A stretch of 64,000 nucleotides of DNA from Neoroseomonas terrae (GTDB lineage Bacteria; Pseudomonadota; Alphaproteobacteria; Acetobacterales; Acetobacteraceae): positions 62,001 to 126,000 of the forward strand of contig NZ_JAAEDI010000003.1 in the NCBI RefSeq assembly GCF_018129025.1, in the 5' to 3' direction. The translations under genes were made by a program, and so were the position numbers. Below are positions 61,267-64,000 of the stretch, piece by piece. Below the pieces are notes generated by a model that made no database searches, was not told the origin of the DNA, and was given only the letters and a program-made list of their open reading frames with translations. Each line of letters starts with the position of its first letter. Within the stretch, counting starts at the first letter, position 1.

Positions 61267-63590
61267 TCGGCGACCTGCATGAAGCCGGGCGATGTCGCAG
61301 CGCGTGCCGCACGAAGCTCGGCCGCGGCCATCAGGAAGGCCAGCGTCGATTCCGCGCCCTGGTTTGCGTTTACGCGATCACACAGCAACCCGTCACGGCA
61401 TCCGCCGCTATTTGCATCGTACAGCGGCTGTCCGAGGTCGTTGTCCCCGAGGAACCAGGCGAAGGCGCGCTGGGCTTCGGTGAGCCAGACGCCGTCGCCG
61501 GTGACGCGCCAGGCTTCGAGGCAGGCGCCGACGGTCGCAGCGGCCTCCAGCGGCTGCTGGTCATGGACGGCGCGTTCGCCGTCGCGGCGCCAGAAGCCTT
61601 CGGAGCCGATCGGGCGGAAATGCCCGGCCTCGGCGGTCTGGGTCTGGCAGAGCCAATCCAGCGCCTCGATGCCGAGTGCAACCCATTCCGGCCGTCCGGC
61701 CTGATGGCCGGCGGCAATCAGCGCCTGCGGAAGACGGGCATTGTCGTAGGAGACGACCTCCTCGAACCAGATCCAGCCCGGACGTCGATTGCCGCGCAGA
61801 TGATCGTAGAGCCGTTCCGCAAGGGCCGTCCGCAGCCGCACCAGGCGCAGATCCTCCGGCCGCGCAGCCAGGGATTCGACAATCCCCAGCAGCGCAAAGG
61901 CCCAGGCACGCTGGGAGGTCAGCGCCAGCACCGGCGGTGCGGCCAGTTCAAGCAGCCGGTAGGCCCAGGCGCGGTGCGATGCGTCGGCGGCCTGCGCCGC
62001 GACGGTTCCTATCGCCCAGACGGCGCGCCCATGGCTGTCGTCGGAACCGACGGCCTCGAGCCAGCGCCGGTCATAGGCCATGAAGTTGCGGAACCGCCCG
62101 GCCTCGGCATCCCAGGCGTGCTGGACGAAGGCTGATGTGATGCCGAACAGGTCGCCCGCGGGCGGTGGCGTCGTGCGACCGGCGGTCAACTGCGTGGCGA
62201 GGATCAACCCTCGTGCATTGTCGTCCAGGCAATAGCCATGCGTGCGGTCGACGATTGCGAGCGTCGCATGCTGCGCGAGGCCGGTCGGGTCCAACAGACG
62301 CTCGAGATGCGCGAGGTTCACCGGCGGAACGACGTCGCCCTGCGGCGAGGAACCCCGCCGCAGGGGGGCCACGACGCCCCCTATCCTGGCCGCAGCCGGC
62401 GACAGTCGCGGCCTTGCGCGATGCGACGCTTCCAGCCTGACCTGATCGAAGACGTCCCGATAGCGCTCGCCAATGCGCGGCCACCGCATCTCGTGTCCGA
62501 GCGTGTAGGCCGTCTCACGCATCGCCCGCAGCCGGTCGGGATCGGCGAGCAGACCCACCACCGCGGCGGCGATGGCCGGCGGATCGGTGAAGGGCACCAG
62601 CACCCCGCGCTCTTCCGCCAGCAGTTCCGCAGCGTGCCAGTAGGGTGTCGAGACCACCGCCTTGCCCATGCCGAAGCTGTAGGCGAGCGTGCCCGAGACG
62701 CTTTGCTCCTCGTTCAGGTAGGGGGTGAGGTAGATGTCCGCCGCGGCGATGGCGCGGGTCAGCGTCGGCAGATCCACGAAGCGGTCGAGGAACCGCACAT
62801 GCCCGCTGACGCCGAGCTCCGCGGCCAGACGCTTGAGGGAGTCGCGATGCGCCTCACCTTCGCGACGCAGGATGTTCGGATGGGTGGCGCCGAGCACCAG
62901 GTAGAGTGCGTCCGGCCGGCGCGCGACGATGGCGGGCATGGCGCGGATGGCCTGTTCGATTCCCTTGCCGGGCGACAGCAGCCCAAAGGTCAGCAGCACG
63001 GTGCGCCCAACGGCGTCGAATTCGACCTTGTGACAGGCGGAAGGCTTTTCCGACGGGGCCTCGGGAATGCCGTGCGGGATCACCGTGATGCGGTCGGCCG
63101 GGACATCGTGGACGCTGGCCAGGATGCGCTGCGACCGCGCGGTCATCACTACAAGGCGACCGGCGTGACGAACGATCTCCTCCATCACACGGAACTGGCC
63201 GCGCGTGGGCCGGTCCAGCACGGTGTGCAGGGTCGCGACCACGGGCATCGCAGCGCCTTCGAGGAGGGTCAGCACCCGCTCCCCATCGTGATCGCCGAAG
63301 ATGCCGTACTCATGCTGGACGCAGAGGATGTCGGCGTTCACCTCGCCGAGGAACTCCGCCGCCCGGCCATAGGCGCGTGTGTCGTTCTCCGGGACCTGAA
63401 GCCAGACCTCCGGCGGATAGGCATGACCGGCGCCCGTTTCCGTCATGGCCAGCACGAAGCATTCAGCGTCGGGCAGTGCTCCGGCAACGGCGGTCCGCAG
63501 ATCGCCCGTGAATGTCGCGAGGCCACACATCCGGGGAGGATGATTTCCGAGGAAGGCGACGCGGTGGAGCGGTGAGGCGGGGGGACTCAT
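61263..63590 (-). CDS. GT4 glycosyltransferase / (alpha/alpha)6 glycosidase-like fusion
   Basis: 775 aa from the ATG at 63590. Residues 1-~385 form a GT-B family 4 transferase: RVAFLGNHPPRMCGLATFTG, VQHEYGIFGDHDG, HGIPEAP, LTFGLLSPGKGIEQAIRAMP, EEQSVSGTLAYSFGMGKAVV. Residues ~430-775 form a helical toroid resembling unsaturated-glucuronyl hydrolase or mannosidase-like domains: THGYCLDDNARGLILATQLT, SDDSHGRAVWAIGT, WFEEVVSYDNARLPQALIAA. Coupled to the GH130 gene. Together they may build and trim a mannose-containing glycan; acceptor unknown. Confidence 0.85.
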   Translation of the reverse strand: MSPPASPLHRVAFLGNHPPRMCGLATFTGDLRTAVAGALPDAECFVLAMTETGAGHAYPPEVWLQVPENDTRAYGRAAEFLGEVNADILCVQHEYGIFGDHDGERVLTLLEGAAMPVVATLHTVLDRPTRGQFRVMEEIVRHAGRLVVMTARSQRILASVHDVPADRITVIPHGIPEAPSEKPSACHKVEFDAVGRTVLLTFGLLSPGKGIEQAIRAMPAIVARRPDALYLVLGATHPNILRREGEAHRDSLKRLAAELGVSGHVRFLDRFVDLPTLTRAIAAADIYLTPYLNEEQSVSGTLAYSFGMGKAVVSTPYWHAAELLAEERGVLVPFTDPPAIAAAVVGLLADPDRLRAMRETAYTLGHEMRWPRIGERYRDVFDQVRLEASHRARPRLSPAAARIGGVVAPLRRGSSPQGDVVPPVNLAHLERLLDPTGLAQHATLAIVDRTHGYCLDDNARGLILATQLTAGRTTPPPAGDLFGITSAFVQHAWDAEAGRFRNFMAYDRRWLEAVGSDDSHGRAVWAIGTVAAQAADASHRAWAYRLLELAAPPVLALTSQRAWAFALLGIVESLAARPEDLRLVRLRTALAERLYDHLRGNRRPGWIWFEEVVSYDNARLPQALIAAGHQAGRPEWVALGIEALDWLCQTQTAEAGHFRPIGSEGFWRRDGERAVHDQQPLEAAATVGACLEAWRVTGDGVWLTEAQRAFAWFLGDNDLGQPLYDANSGGCRDGLLCDRVNANQGAESTLAFLMAAAELRAARAATSPGFMQVAE

Positions 63591-63875
63591 TGTGGCGCGA
63601 TTCCTGGTGCTGATCCGTCTAGCGGATGATGTGGATCCAACGCGTGCGAAGCCTCCTTCGTTGACCGGGCCGCCACCTTTGGACGCGCATCGGCGGCACA
63701 GAACCGGCGGCCTCAATCCCGTGCGGCAGGTCGGGCGCCGAGCTTGGCTCCCAAGGGTTGGGCGCCAGGCAGGACGCCTAACCAACGCAGCGACCCATTG
63801 CGCGCCCAAGGACAATCGCGGCAGGCGACCGCCAGGTTAATGACCACCATGAACATGACGGCCGGCAGCGGTCGT
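63591..63875. other. intergenic region
   Basis: About 285 bp upstream of the glycosyltransferase gene, containing its promoter. No RNA gene or operator recognised. Confidence 0.4.
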
Positions 63876-64000
63876 TCAGCCGCGCCTCCGCCCTGATCCC
63901 AACGCACAAGCGGCGGTTTCGGTGGGTTCGGGATCGAGGATGTCCTCTTCCCAGATATGCAGGACGCCGAGGGGAAGGCTCGAACGTGCGCGCAGTTTGG
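63876..64000 (-). CDS. possible C-terminus of a gene running off the right edge
   Basis: The minus frame is open from the window edge to TGA at 63876: LRARSSLPLGVLHIWEEDIL, DPEPTETAACALG and a basic tail. Only ~40 residues, so chance cannot be excluded. I do not recognise a family. Confidence 0.3.
   Translation of the reverse strand, partial: KLRARSSLPLGVLHIWEEDILDPEPTETAACALGSGRRRG

Noticed and set aside
1..64000. CRISPR array, tRNA or rRNA genes
   Set aside because: No regularly spaced repeats and no cloverleaf or rRNA-like sequence was noticed on reading; a dedicated scan would be needed to exclude a tRNA formally.

Overview
The window is high-GC DNA that looks like an alphaproteobacterial chromosome, plausibly a Roseomonas-like member of the Acetobacteraceae. 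That is inferred from GC content, three orphan tripartite-tricarboxylate (Bug-type) receptor genes, two dipeptide-type ABC gene sets, and DUF3489/serine-recombinase debris. No rRNA, tRNA or CRISPR array was seen.

Layout. 1-3.3 kb: the 3' part of a PNAG exopolysaccharide operon (pgaB partial, pgaC, pgaD), then an exported Arg/Glu-rich coiled-coil protein. 4.3-9.8 kb: a LysR regulator divergent from a tightly coupled four-gene catabolic operon (family III CoA-transferase, enolase-superfamily enzyme, amidohydrolase, Bug receptor). 10-12.6 kb: a ParB-like remnant and a formyltransferase/beta-propeller fusion gene. 12.8-13.8 kb and 28.35-29.34 kb: two direct copies of a small AT-hook/zinc-knuckle gene plus a conserved 240-bp segment, 15,540 bp apart and identical over 583 bp. 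A third copy of the 240-bp segment alone lies at 53.6 kb. Between the first two copies are a carbamoylase-type hydrolase, a 5'-truncated M81 peptidase gene, a cupin, a divergent GlxA/DJ-1 pair, exonuclease III, a DUF3750 protein, a Bug receptor, phage/recombinase debris, and a five-gene sulfatase operon that includes its formylglycine-generating enzyme.

29.4-39.2 kb: a GntR regulator facing an eight-gene operon (dppF, substrate-binding protein, dppB, dppC, dppD, isocitrate-lyase-family lyase, leuC-like, leuD-like). This looks like an uptake-plus-catabolism unit for a branched hydroxy-diacid or a precursor. Its substrate-binding protein appears to be circularly permuted: the C-terminal part of the SBP_bac_5 fold comes first. 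The canonical order is present for comparison in a second ABC set at 50-53 kb.

39.5-49.8 kb is a decaying accessory region. It holds an EVE-HNH nuclease gene and an HNH-RecQ helicase gene, tail to tail and both frameshifted; a prohead-protease remnant; an unknown two-gene membrane pair; IS5 and ABC-ATPase scraps; a DUF3489/recombinase/HTH module; a LysE exporter; and a frameshifted flavoprotein. 50-53.3 kb: an ABC substrate-binding protein and two permeases without ATPases. 54.3-57.6 kb: two transglutaminase-family genes (one frameshifted), exoD, and a ribbon-helix-helix regulator with a perfect palindrome at its start. 57.7-63.6 kb: a PHB-depolymerase-type esterase, a mannose-6-phosphate isomerase, a GH130 protein and a GT4-glycosidase fusion, together suggesting mannose-containing glycan metabolism. 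The right edge may hold the end of one more gene.
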